Position numbers and translations under genes: made by a program. A stretch of 64,000 nucleotides of DNA from Aquilaria yunnanensis (taxonomy: Eukaryota > Streptophyta > Magnoliopsida > Malvales > Thymelaeaceae), in contig CM077596.1 of the NCBI GenBank assembly GCA_039654915.1, forward strand, positions 1-64,000. The letters run 5' to 3'. Positions 35,585 to 45,094 of the stretch are shown here, one piece after another. Each line of letters starts with the position of its first letter. Position 1 is the first letter of the stretch. The notes beneath the pieces are model-generated. The model ran no database searches. It was not told the DNA's origin and was given only the letters and a program-made list of their open reading frames with translations.

Positions 35585-35900
35585 ATACATTATTGCCAGC
35601 TATTCACAGTAGTCACGAGTATGACTCTGGTCAGGTATGGGTACACTATCGTTAAAAGAGGAGGAAAATTTTCAAAATAGCTGCTAGCATGTACAGTAGT
35701 CACTACTGTAGCTTACGTCAGGAGTAAGTACATGATTGTTGGAAGAGAAGAAAAATTTTAAAAAGTGGCAGCTATATACAGTAATCATAACTGTATCTCA
35801 TGTCAGGAGTGGGTACATTATTACCAAAAGGGGAGGAAAATTTCAAAAGCGACAGCTAGCACGTATAGTAATCGTGACTTTGATCCTCGTCTTCCACTGG
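35585..35900. repeat. ~100-bp tandem repeats between LOG-like and zinc-finger ORFs
   Basis: Three to four diverged units built from gtacattattgccaaaag-like, aggaggaaaattttcaaa, and cagctagcacgtacagtagtc-like parts. Related single copies lie after each of the other two zinc-finger ORFs (about 36585-36660 and 37400-37490), so the spacer belongs to the amplified unit. Confidence 0.7.
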
Positions 35901-35930
35901 CTTTGCGTCCAGTAATGGCTTCAATACTTT

Positions 35931-36494
35931 CTATGAATCGGTGATTTGCATCTCATCTAGCTTTCTCACAAACTGGCAAACAGGGTCGTTTAGGGTCAGA
36001 TTCCCGAGACTGTAGCGATCTCGTTCTTTTTGGGAAATTATCCATAATCCAACAACCTCAAATTGCACTATTCCACAAGAATGCGCTTCAAGAACCTCTC
36101 GAATATCTTTTAGAGATTCCTTACGCAAGCCATTCTTAATGAATCTTATTCTATCATTACGATTTCTGGTGATCACTCCTGGAGAATGACATTTATTGCC
36201 GCAAATCCACCATCCATAATTATGACAAACGCCTAGCCTCTTTGCTCTTCTTTTTTTGGCATAAGCGCTTTTACCAAAGCCGGGCATACGGGGAAAGAAC
36301 GCTTCGGGAACTTCACCAGCTGAACGAACCTTAGCTTCAATTAGCCACCGCACATTATCAGGAATGCCTTTGTGCATAAATACTCTAAATCGTTCACATC
36401 TAGCTTGATAAATATTTTTAAGAACATTTATTGGGAAGGAAGGAAAATACTTTCGTAGGGCGGAAAGAGAAGACTCCATTGATAAAGGAGGCAA
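35931..36494 (-). CDS. Viral NABP-like zinc-finger protein, copy 3 (element-borne)
   Basis: 187 codons open from 36494; Met6 (36479) aligns with the starts of the sister copies. Layout: a hydrophobic/basic N-terminal half with HKGIPDNVRWLIEAK, a basic patch (YAKKRRAKRLG), a cysteine cluster, then a region ending FIKNGL. This order matches the cysteine-rich nucleic-acid-binding proteins of carla- and allexiviruses (Carla_C4 / viral NABP families). Cys90, Cys98 and Cys102 are present but the second Cys of the cluster is Tyr93, so zinc binding is doubtful. The alternative is an unrelated plant zinc-knuckle protein. Other carla/allexivirus genes are absent. Confidence 0.6.
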   Translation of the reverse strand: MPPLSMESSLSALRKYFPSFPINVLKNIYQARCERFRVFMHKGIPDNVRWLIEAKVRSAGEVPEAFFPRMPGFGKSAYAKKRRAKRLGVCHNYGWWICGNKCHSPGVITRNRNDRIRFIKNGLRKESLKDIREVLEAHSCGIVQFEVVGLWIISQKERDRYSLGNLTLNDPVCQFVRKLDEMQITDS

Positions 36495-36695
36495 AGAAAG
36501 AAATTAGTGATTGTAGGAAACGAAAATAACTAACACATATTTGTAGTGATGAAAGGGATAATGCGTTAATTACACTTACAGAAGCAAGTACATTATTGTC
36601 AAAAGAAAAGACAAATGACAGCTTATATGTACAGCAATCATGACTGTGGCTCTCATCTTCCACTAGTTTATGTCTAGTAACGGCTTCAATGCCTT

Positions 36696-37244
36696 CTATA
36701 AGTCGGGGATTTGCTTCCCATCCAGTTTTCTCACAAACTGGCAAACAAGGTCATTAAAAGTTAGATTTCCAAGACTGTAACGATCCTGTTCTTTACGGAA
36801 AGTCCACCATAAATCCATAATTTCCCATTGCACTATTTCACAAGAATGTGTTTCAAAAGTTAATAGGATATCATCCAAAGATTCCTTACGCAGGCCATTC
36901 TTGATGAATTTTCTTTTCTCTTCATGATTTCTGGAGATGTATCCTAAAGAGCGACATTTAGTATTACAATTACATCGTCCACATTTATGACAGACACCTA
37001 GCCTTTTTGCTCTTCACTTTTTGGCATAAGCGCTTTTACCAAAGCCGGGCATACGGGGAAAGAACGCTTCTGGAACTTCACCAGCTGAACGAACCTTAGC
37101 TTCAATTAGCCACCGCACATTGTCAGGAATGCCTTTGTGCATAAAGACTCTAATCCTTTCACATCTAGCTTGGTAAATCATTTTAAGAACATTTATTGGG
37201 ATGGAAGGAAAGTATTTTCGCATGGTGGAAAGAGTAGAATCCAT
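36696..37244 (-). pseudogene. Viral NABP-like zinc-finger gene, copy 2, with nonsense codon
   Basis: Same length class and start as copy 1. An in-frame TGA at 37016-37014, in the basic patch, falls where copy 1 has an Arg codon (CGA), so it looks like a single C-to-T change. The frame beyond it still encodes the four-cysteine cluster and the C-terminal region, and I noticed no other stop up to the normal end at 36696. As it stands only a 76-residue N-terminal product would be made. Confidence 0.65.
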
Positions 37245-37532
37245 TGATAAAAGAAGAATTTGAGAGAAGAGATGAAGAAATCAATTATTGTAGGAAACTG
37301 AAATAACTGATTATGAGAGTCAGAGAGTATTGCATCCGCTACTTAACCGGAAAGAAGAACACGCATTTATAGCGATGAAAGGATAACGTGTTAATTACGC
37401 TTACAGGAACAAGTACATTATTGTCCAAAGGTAATGCAAATTTTTCAAATATGACAAATCGTATGTACAATAATTGTGACTGTGGCTCACATCTTCCACT
37501 GGCTTTACGTCCAGTAACGGCATTAACGGCTT

Positions 37533-38081
37533 CTATGAGTCGAGGATTTGCTTGCCATCCAGTTTTCTTACAAGCTGGCAAACAGGGTCGTTTACAGTCA
37601 GATTCTCGGGACTGTATCGTTCTCGTTCTTCATGAAAAATGCTCCATAAACCAAGAAGTTCACGTTGCACAGATCCACAAGAATGCGTTTCAAGAGTCAA
37701 TTGGATATCATCCAACGAGTCCTTACTCAGGCCATTCTTAATGAATCGTATTTTATCTTCTCGATTATCAGAGATCATCCCTAAAGAACGACATTTAGTA
37801 TTACAAGTCCACCGTCCACATTTATGGCAGACTTGTAACCTTTTCACTCTTCGCTTTTTGGCATAAGAGCTTTTGCCTATACCAGGCATGCGAGACATAA
37901 ATGCCTCTAGGATTTCACCTGCCAGACGAACCTTGGCTTCGATTAACCACCGCACATCTTCAGGGATTCCTTTGTGCATCAGAACTCTTAATTGTTCACA
38001 GCGAACTTGGTAGATCTTTTTGAGAATGTTCATTGGGAGAGAAGGAAAATATTTTCGTAAGATAGAAAGAGTAGGATCCAT
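37533..38081 (-). CDS. Viral NABP-like zinc-finger protein, copy 1 (best preserved)
   Basis: 182 aa with all four cysteines: Cys85, Cys88, Cys93 and Cys97 (C-x2-C-x4-C-x3-C), preceded by SSYAKKRRVKRL and followed by an FIKNGL block. Carlavirus and allexivirus NABPs share the GIP..V, S.YA.(K/R)RR, cysteine cluster, Gly-Ile/Met-Ser and FI..G order; those proteins bind nucleic acid and several are reported silencing suppressors or pathogenicity factors. The spacing between the Cys pairs is shorter here than I recall for the viruses. It is first of the three copies in element sense. Capture of a viral gene is my inference; ancestry needs a profile search. Confidence 0.62.
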   Translation of the reverse strand: MDPTLSILRKYFPSLPMNILKKIYQVRCEQLRVLMHKGIPEDVRWLIEAKVRLAGEILEAFMSRMPGIGKSSYAKKRRVKRLQVCHKCGRWTCNTKCRSLGMISDNREDKIRFIKNGLSKDSLDDIQLTLETHSCGSVQRELLGLWSIFHEERERYSPENLTVNDPVCQLVRKLDGKQILDS

Positions 38082-38099
38082 TTTCTAGAGGGAAGTATA

Positions 38100-41000
38100 A
38101 GAAAGAAGAGAGGAAAGAATCAGTTATTATGGGCAACTGAGAGAACCGACTTGAGAGTCACGGAATACCGTATCCGCCGCTTAACCGGAAAAGTAGATCC
38201 TACTTTATTTTGATGTGAATGATATTTCTTATCTTTGATATTCCATCTAGCTGACGTTGATCGAGTCCTTGATTATTGAATCTTTTGTCCGCTTTTGACA
38301 AATTTTCAACGACAATATTTCTTGATGTCTGCCTTATCTTTGACCACAGCTATCTCTTATTTTGGATGCTGCTAAGCTGGCATCAATCCTGTCCTTCCAG
38401 GTGTAGCCTCGATTATTGAATCAATTGCCAGGCTTTTGACAATATTGTCTACTTTATATTTTTTGATATCTGCCTTATCCTTGGCTATAGCTATCTCTTA
38501 TCTCGGATACTACTAACTGACGTCAATCCTGTCCTTCCAGGTGTAGTCTCGATTATTGAATCGATTGCTAGGCTTTTGACATATTGTCTATCTTATCCTT
38601 GAATTCCTGATGTGGGTTGGTCCCGCATATTAGCTGTGTATCCAGTGATAGATTGGTAAGAGCTGATGACATTGAGATCTCAGCTTATACTGCTGTAACT
38701 GTGCTGTGAATGTGATTCCCGTTTGGTCCTTGTTATGTAAAGGCTATGTATGCATGATATGAAATGCATGAATGCAGAGCATGTGTAACTAATGGCTTTT
38801 TTTTGTATGGATCTAGTTCTTTATGTCTTTGTTTTACTGGATCCTCTTTGTGATGGCCTTCTTGGACTATAATTGAATCTCTTTATGCTTTCCAGCTTTT
38901 GTTCACTGCCTCAAAAGCCCAACTCTTTTCAAAGTCCGCTTTCTTTGACTTGTTCTTGAATTTTGGTCTCAATTTTTTTAATGTTCGCTCGCCTCATAAT
39001 TTATATCTCTTTCGGGTACTCATCCATTGTCATGGATTTGATACCATCAAAGGCTTTACTTTCAATGTCTGCTTTGCCCCTTTTCTTGTGACCGTGCCGA
39101 CACTTACTTATTCCCATGTTATAATCTGAATGATTGCTCTTCCTTGAACTCATGTTTTGATCCATAAGACTTGCCCCCTTGTCTATTGAACTTCTTTGTT
39201 GGCAGTACTCCTCTTATGCTTCGTAGAAACTACTTTGCCCCCCTGAATATAGTGTTTATGTGGATAAAAGGTATCATCTCATCTTTTATTTAACAGAAGG
39301 TTGAGCATTTCTAGACCTTTATGATGGTCCTTGATCATGAATTTCTCTTACAAGAACCACATCTTCTTAAAGAAAGTCTCAAGCTATCTCCTCACTTTTA
39401 AATCTACACACATTAATGAATAATGGTTTGGCCTTAAAGAAAAACTTTCATCAATTTGCAAAGCTTGACAAAGTAATTTACGGTCTTTGTTTTTAATTAA
39501 AATATCCTGCCATTCTTCCCTTTCCAACTCGAAGACATAAACTGTGCAAGACAATAAGGTATAAACATGATTCACAAGGATAGCCTTTTAGCTGAATGAG
39601 GATGATATCGAGAGGTAACTGTTAGGTGTGAGGAAAGTTAAGTTTGAATGTTTTTTTTTTGTGGCAGTCTTTTAGCTGAATGAGAATAATATTAAAAGGT
39701 AAATATTAGGTCTGAGTAAAGTTAAGTTTGAGTGGTATGAAAGAAGAGTCTTTTAACACTGCTCGTGAGCAGTATTAAATAAGGTAGAAACATAATTCAC
39801 AATGATAGTCTTTTAGCTGAATGAGGATATTAAGTCTGAAGGAAGTTAAGTTTTAATGGTGTGAAAGAAGGGTCTTTTAATACTACTCGTGAGCAAATTT
39901 GATTATGGTGAAAAACTCAATAGTGATGACCTCAACTTGCCACTCTTTCCAGAAAGTTACACCTTATCTATTGTGCCCCAACTATTGTAATCTTTATGCA
40001 TGCTTGGTTTGAGGGTTGCTTTCGTGTTCTAAACCGCCTTTGCAGGTTTTCAGTCTAGAATCCATAGCTCACTTTTTTTGTTTTCTTTCTTTTGCTCTAG
40101 TTTGGGCCCTTTTTCCTTTCTTTTTTGTTTTGTTTTTTTGTTTTGTTTCTTTTTTTTTTTTTGTGAGCTATGGTGATGACATACTTGATAACTCTCTTGA
40201 AGTGAGATGACTCAAGTGGCCTTGCTTGCTCGTGCTTGTTCTCAGTCCTTTTTGGTTTTGAATTTTCCCTTGTTGTCTTTTGATGGAAGGGATGAATTTC
40301 TCTTTTCGGAGTTTGTGTTGCAAAGAACTAAGATCATAGCCCTCTTGAAGTGAAATGATTCAAGTGGCCTTAGTTGCTTGTGTTTGCTCCCAGTCTCTTT
40401 TTTTTGTTTTGGATTTTCCCTTTAATGGCTTTTGATGGAAGGGATGAACTTCTTTCCTTTGTTGGAATTTGTGTTGCGGAAAACTGAGAATCTTTTTTTT
40501 TTTGTATTGAGCATTTGTGAGAATTGGGAGGCCACTGAAGTCATTTAATATGAGAGCTATCTTGTTTGGAAGCTAACCCCAGACTTCTTGCAAGGATGTT
40601 GATAACCACTATGAATTCTTTTTTGAGAGTTGGGGTGCCACATATGAAATCCTTCTTACTAGATTTGACAGCACTTTCAAGATCGCCACTATTAAATCTC
40701 CCTTAACTTTTTATTTTCACCCACGAGTAGTATCGTTTTCAAAGTAAAGTGTGATAGCAATAATGGATAGTATAATGGAAAGGAGTGAGAGATTGATATA
40801 AAAACGGAATTTTTGGTAAGAAGTGGTGGAATGTGTAGGTGTAATAATTGAATTTTTTGGTAAAAATTGGTAGAATGTGTAGAAGTAATAATGGGATTAA
40901 AAAGTGGTAGAATGCACACGCAACATCTTTTTGTTAGAGAACAAAAAGAATTACCGGTTGTCGAAAAGTAAAGTGTGATGGCAATAATGGATAGTATAAT

Positions 41001-41390
41001 GGCAAAGAGTGTAAAAATGAAAAGTAGTAGAATGCACGCATTACATCTTTTTGTTGTACCAGAAAAAGAATAGCAGGTGTCCATTTAACAAAGACTACAC
41101 CCTAGATTCTGAACTAAATCTAGGAGATTTTTACTATTAAATTACTTTTGCAAGCTTTCAAAGATACAAGTTTATTCAAAGGATTCCCTGTCATTCAAAA
41201 GTGTGTGCGGACTATTAGGTCAGATCTGACTTGGAGCCCTTCCAAAATTAATGTAATTCCGGATCAAAATCTTCACTTTTAATTACCAATCACATCGGGC
41301 CTAGCAACTTGAACTCGGCCAATTGTTGGACCTTGAGTTTCAGCACCACAGACTTTTCAGTTACATTTGGGATTTGGGTCACACCAACTT
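38100..41390. other. Element interior without recognisable genes
   Basis: About 3.3 kb between the gag/pol relic and the zinc-finger ORFs. It contains imperfect direct repeats: ~140-bp units with cctgtccttccaggtgtag at about 38369 and 38510 plus a weaker one near 38240; gtcttttagctgaatgagga-type units at about 39580-39880; and a ~170-bp duplication near 40150-40500 (cttttgatggaagggatgaa). The open frames (39384-39575, 40692-41084, both -) have no family features. Confidence 0.6.
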
Positions 41391-41401
41391 GGAAGAGAAG
41401 G

Positions 41402-41773
41402 TCACTTGGTCTTTACTACTATTGATATAGATGATAGCAGAATGTCTTTTTCAGCAAAGACTGTGATTAACTTTCCTTCAAAAATGAATTTCATTTTTTG
41501 GTGTAATGGGGAGGGAATTGCTCCGACCATATTTTCTATCTTGGACTCTATATCTATGAGACGTCCTTCAGTTTGTTCTGCCATTAGTCTTGTTTGGAGC
41601 CGAGTTGGATATTGGTGTTGAGATCCAATTTTACTTTTTTTTTTTAAAGTGAGATTCATTTTATTAGATTTTACATGCATATGATTGATGCAATGGATGC
41701 ATGCAATACATAATGAGATTATGTTTTTATCAAAATTTATATGCACGTGATTGATGTAATGGAATGCATGCAA
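41402..41773 (-). pseudogene. Deletion-fused gag/pol relic of the Tat-like element
   Basis: The frame first shows a gag-start-like stretch (YPTRLQTRLMAEQTEGRL), then a stretch (GAIPSPLHQKMKFIFEGKLI, TVFAEKDIL) typical of the segment between protease and reverse transcriptase in Tat/Ogre polyproteins (commonly GAVPSSLHQK.KF..). These parts are normally kilobases apart, so an internal deletion removed most of gag and the protease. RT, RNase H and integrase domains are not found downstream. Family assignment is from remembered motifs. Confidence 0.6.
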
Positions 41774-42197
41774 TGAGATTATTTTTATCAGATTTTATAT
41801 GCATGTGATTGATGTAATGGATGTATGCAATGAGTGAGCTTGATTATCAACTATTGTGAAACTTCAAGACTTCTAGTTATTATTAAAAAGACCAAAAAGT
41901 TAGCATAATTTGATGCGTGGTTTTGATGCATGAAGAATAATTGCATAGAACGGAAGTATAACAAAAGAAAAATAAGGTTATTAACAAGTTAAATAGTAAT
42001 TAACAACTCATGAAATATTATGGATAAACAAGTTAAAACCATATGAAGAAAAGTGTAGAGTAACAACATAGCATAGCAAGGATATGCTTATGGCGTTGGT
42101 AAAATGGTAGAAATTCTATGGTCAGTTCTATGGTTAAGTGGGGAGTTCTATATGCATAAGGTGGTTTATAAAAAAGGCAAGGGATAGTTCCCGAATC

Positions 42198-42220
42198 CCG
42201 TCACTAAGTCATAGTGACGG
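42198..42220. other. Perfect 9-bp hairpin in the element leader
   Basis: CCGTCACTA and TAGTGACGG flank a 5-nt loop, about 340 nt inside the PBS in element sense. Its position in the untranslated leader is compatible with a dimerisation or packaging signal, but no function is shown. Confidence 0.55.
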
Positions 42221-42558
42221 CCCGATTCCTTACCCTCTAGGGTTAATGTAAGGAATGGATTAATTCGAGTCGTAGCTTTTCGTGGGCCCATGCAGAGACT
42301 AACCGTCTCAGAAGGTAATACACTACTTTGCTACTTTGAAACCGGTGAAGGCTTGGAGACCGTGGCCTCACAAGGACAACAACACCAATTCCGCTTAGAA
42401 AGAACGTGTTCGATTCGAGGAAGCTCGGGTATAGAGCTTCATGTCGTGAATGCATAATGCATGTTTTCGTTAAGTAAATATAGAATATAAAAATCCACAT
42501 AAAAAGAAGCAAAGCAAAACAAAACAAATCAAGTTTTAGGCTCGACTCACTAACCGCT

Positions 42559-42576
42559 TCCCCAGTGGAGTCGCCA
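42559..42576 (-). other. Primer-binding site (tRNA-Arg)
   Basis: The + strand reads TCCCCAGTGGAGTCGCCA, the expected 3' end of plant tRNA-Arg(ACG) including CCA; in element sense this is an 18-nt PBS starting TGG, 3 nt from the LTR end. tRNA-Arg priming is characteristic of Tat/Ogre elements. Confidence 0.88.
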
Positions 42577-42579
42577 AGC

Positions 42580-45089
42580 TGTAGCAACGTGTCGGGCCGT
42601 TTTTGGGAGTCGCCACCAATCAGTTTTCTTAGGTCGATTGGTCACCTTAAAATTGGTCTGCGAGAGTTCGGGGATCGGGAGTACGGTTACGCTAAAACAA
42701 TATTGTTATAGCGCCCAAAATTGGCACCTTAGTTGATTTTAATTTTGTTTTACTTTGCTTTTAAATAATTTTCAGTTAACTTAGAAATTTTAACTGAATT
42801 AGTCGAAATGTGGATTTTTAAGTTAATTTGTATAGAATTTTATACTTCCGAACCATGGACTCTGCCGAGTCATTTGGACACGGAAGATTTGGATTCCGAA
42901 CCATGGACTCTGCCGAGTCATTTGGACACGGAATTTGACGAAATTTTAATCAATTAATCCATATCGTAAATATGGATTTTTATGTTTTTATTTAATTTAT
43001 TTATTTTAAAAGTTTGATATTTTCCAAACTGTAAATCCTGCTGGATCATCCGGATATGGAATTTAATATCCAAGCCATGGATTCTAACCGAATCATTTGG
43101 ACATGGATATGATCCGTCTTAGGATTCGTTATTTAATTTTATTTTATTTTTAATAATTTTTAGTTAATATCCAAGCCATGGATTCTAACCGAATCATTTG
43201 GACATGGAGTTTAATTTTTATATTTTCATACCATAGATCCTATCGGACCACCCGGATATGGAACAAATAATCCATCTTAGGACGGATTTCTAATAATTTG
43301 ATACACATTTAATGCATTACAATAATTAAAATTAAACTATAAAGATACATATCAAATCAAAAATTTTATGTTGTCTTCTATGTCTATTTAATGATCAAAT
43401 TTAATGAAAGGGAAAACCAACAATAACAAAGTAAACAAAGAAAAGTATAAACAATAAAAGGAGGTTAGTAGCTCATATGGAAGAAAATAAGAAGATGGAG
43501 GATTAAATAAAGATTTTACCAAAAAAAAAAAAAATTAATTCATTTCCCTGCCAAAATGCTCAAAAATTCAGAAAATAAACAAAACATGAACAGTTATTTC
43601 ACAGTAGCACGAATAGCATGAAAAATCCAAGGATTCGATTATTAGAAAGAAAATACTAGTGATGATTTAGTTCATAGATTTTCTTTATCGAAAGCATCCA
43701 TATTCAGAAAAGTAAATCTATCTTTTTGTTTATTATTTTATATTGTTTAACAGCACAGCAACCAAACCAAACAGAGATCATCAGTAAAAACATAATATAG
43801 AATAGTACTCAAAAAGCAAGCATGAAATCGAAGTTCCTCTCCATCACTACTCATCCAAACAAGAATCACAACCAAAACACGAAATAGGATTAAAAAAAAA
43901 AATCAATCGGATATGTTAGTGACTTAAATGATCAAAATAAAGAAAATTAAAGACTAAATAAGGATTTTACCTAAAATATAAAAAAAGGTCTTTGACTTTG
44001 GTCAACAATTAAAAAAAAACGCGTTTGACGTTTTTAACTTCTCCTTTTTCCTTCCAGCGTCAGCACGGCGATGGCGCTGCTGCGAGGGGATGGCGAGGCA
44101 ATGGATTCAAAGGGGGCTAGGCGCGACGAGGTGCGGTAAAGGGAGCGGCAATGCAGCTGGAGGCAACGGCGCAGTGGAGGAAGCTGGAAGATGGCAGTGA
44201 ATTTTGGGGGAAATCCTGAGGCGTCGACGCTCCGGGAGGAGAGGGAAGGAGAGGGAGGAGAGTTAGGCGAGCGAAGTCGCCGGGAGAGAGAGAGAGAGGA
44301 ATGAGGCGAGGGAGTTTGTGTTTCTGTGAGAGGCCGAGAGAAAACGCGTGAGAGTGGGGGGGTTCGTGTCGGAGAGAAGACGAGAGATGCAGAGAAGAGC
44401 TGAGATGAAAGAGAGAGAGAGGGATGGTTCCGGCGAGAGCTAAGAGAGTGAGAGAGAGAGAGAGAGAAGCAGGAGAGAGAGGGGTCCTATTTTTTTAGAG
44501 ATCCAGGCCAGAGAGAGGAAAACTCAAACTGTCCTCCCGAGAGAGGAGAGTTAGAGATTTTTAAGAGCCCTCGGAGAGATATGATCTCAGAGCCGAGAAG
44601 ATAAGATCAGAAAAATCTAGAGAGAGCCAGATAGATTGGACAGAGAAGGAGCTGGAATCGAACTCTCTAGAGATCAGATCGGGTCCCTGAGATAAGGGAG
44701 AGAGTTCGTGATTTCTCCAGTAGGGGGGAGCCAAAGTCAGGGGCAGGTAAGGTAGGTAGATTTTTTTTGTTTTGTTCTGGAGGAGGCCGAGCTACAAGGA
44801 AAACACGTATCTAGGGGGAGAATTTTTTTAGTTTTAGTTTTTATCAATTTAAAAAAAAATAATTAATTAATTAATAGTAAATTTTTTTAAAATTTTTTTA
44901 ATTAATTTTTTTAATTTTGATTTTTATACACAAATATAGATATATATTATTTTAAAGCTAATCCTATAAAATAAAATGCCCCCCCATATCCTAAAAAAAT
45001 TTTTTATTAATTTTTTAATTATTTTTGGTAATAATAATAATAATTAAAAAAAAAAAAATTTACGGGTCGGACGAAATTGGGTGTCAACA
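42580..45089 (-). repeat. Right LTR (5' LTR in element sense)
   Basis: 2510 bp, near-identical to the left LTR. Six stem-loop modules lie at about 42847-43262, the GC-rich block at about 44050-44240 and the GA-rich block at about 44280-44700. In element sense this LTR would drive transcription leftwards through the zinc-finger and LOG-like ORFs. Confidence 0.92.
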
Positions 45090-45094
45090 TATGT

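Larger units (their letters stand above)
29957..45089 (-). mobile_element. Complete 15.1-kb Tat-like LTR retrotransposon with cargo genes
   Basis: LTRs at 42580-45089 (5' in element sense) and 29957-32480 (3') are near-identical and flanked by a perfect TATGT duplication (29952-29956, 45090-45094). In element sense each LTR starts TGTTGACACCC and ends TTGCTACA. A PBS matching the tRNA-Arg 3' end lies 3 nt inside the 5' LTR and a polypurine tract abuts the 3' LTR, fixing the - orientation. Element order: 5' LTR, PBS, leader, short gag/pol relic (41773-41402), about 3.3 kb without recognisable genes, three zinc-finger ORFs (38081-35931), LOG-like ORF (35503-34874), tandem hairpin array (34345-32580), PPT, 3' LTR. 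The PBS, TGTTGACACCC start and tandem repeats before the 3' LTR point to the Tat/Ogre branch of Ty3/gypsy. No protease, RT, RNase H or integrase was seen, so mobility would need a helper. Confidence 0.93.

Noticed and set aside
40692..41084. 130-codon frame with hydrophobic repeats
   Set aside because: Built from duplicated low-complexity segments inside the retroelement; no recognisable protein.
42559..42576. tRNA-like sequence (3' end of tRNA-Arg)
   Set aside because: Only the terminal 18 nt are present, in the position of a PBS; there is no tRNA gene.
42243..42587. 114-codon - strand frame overlapping the PBS
   Set aside because: It begins in the LTR and crosses the tRNA-primer site, so it is chance openness of the leader.
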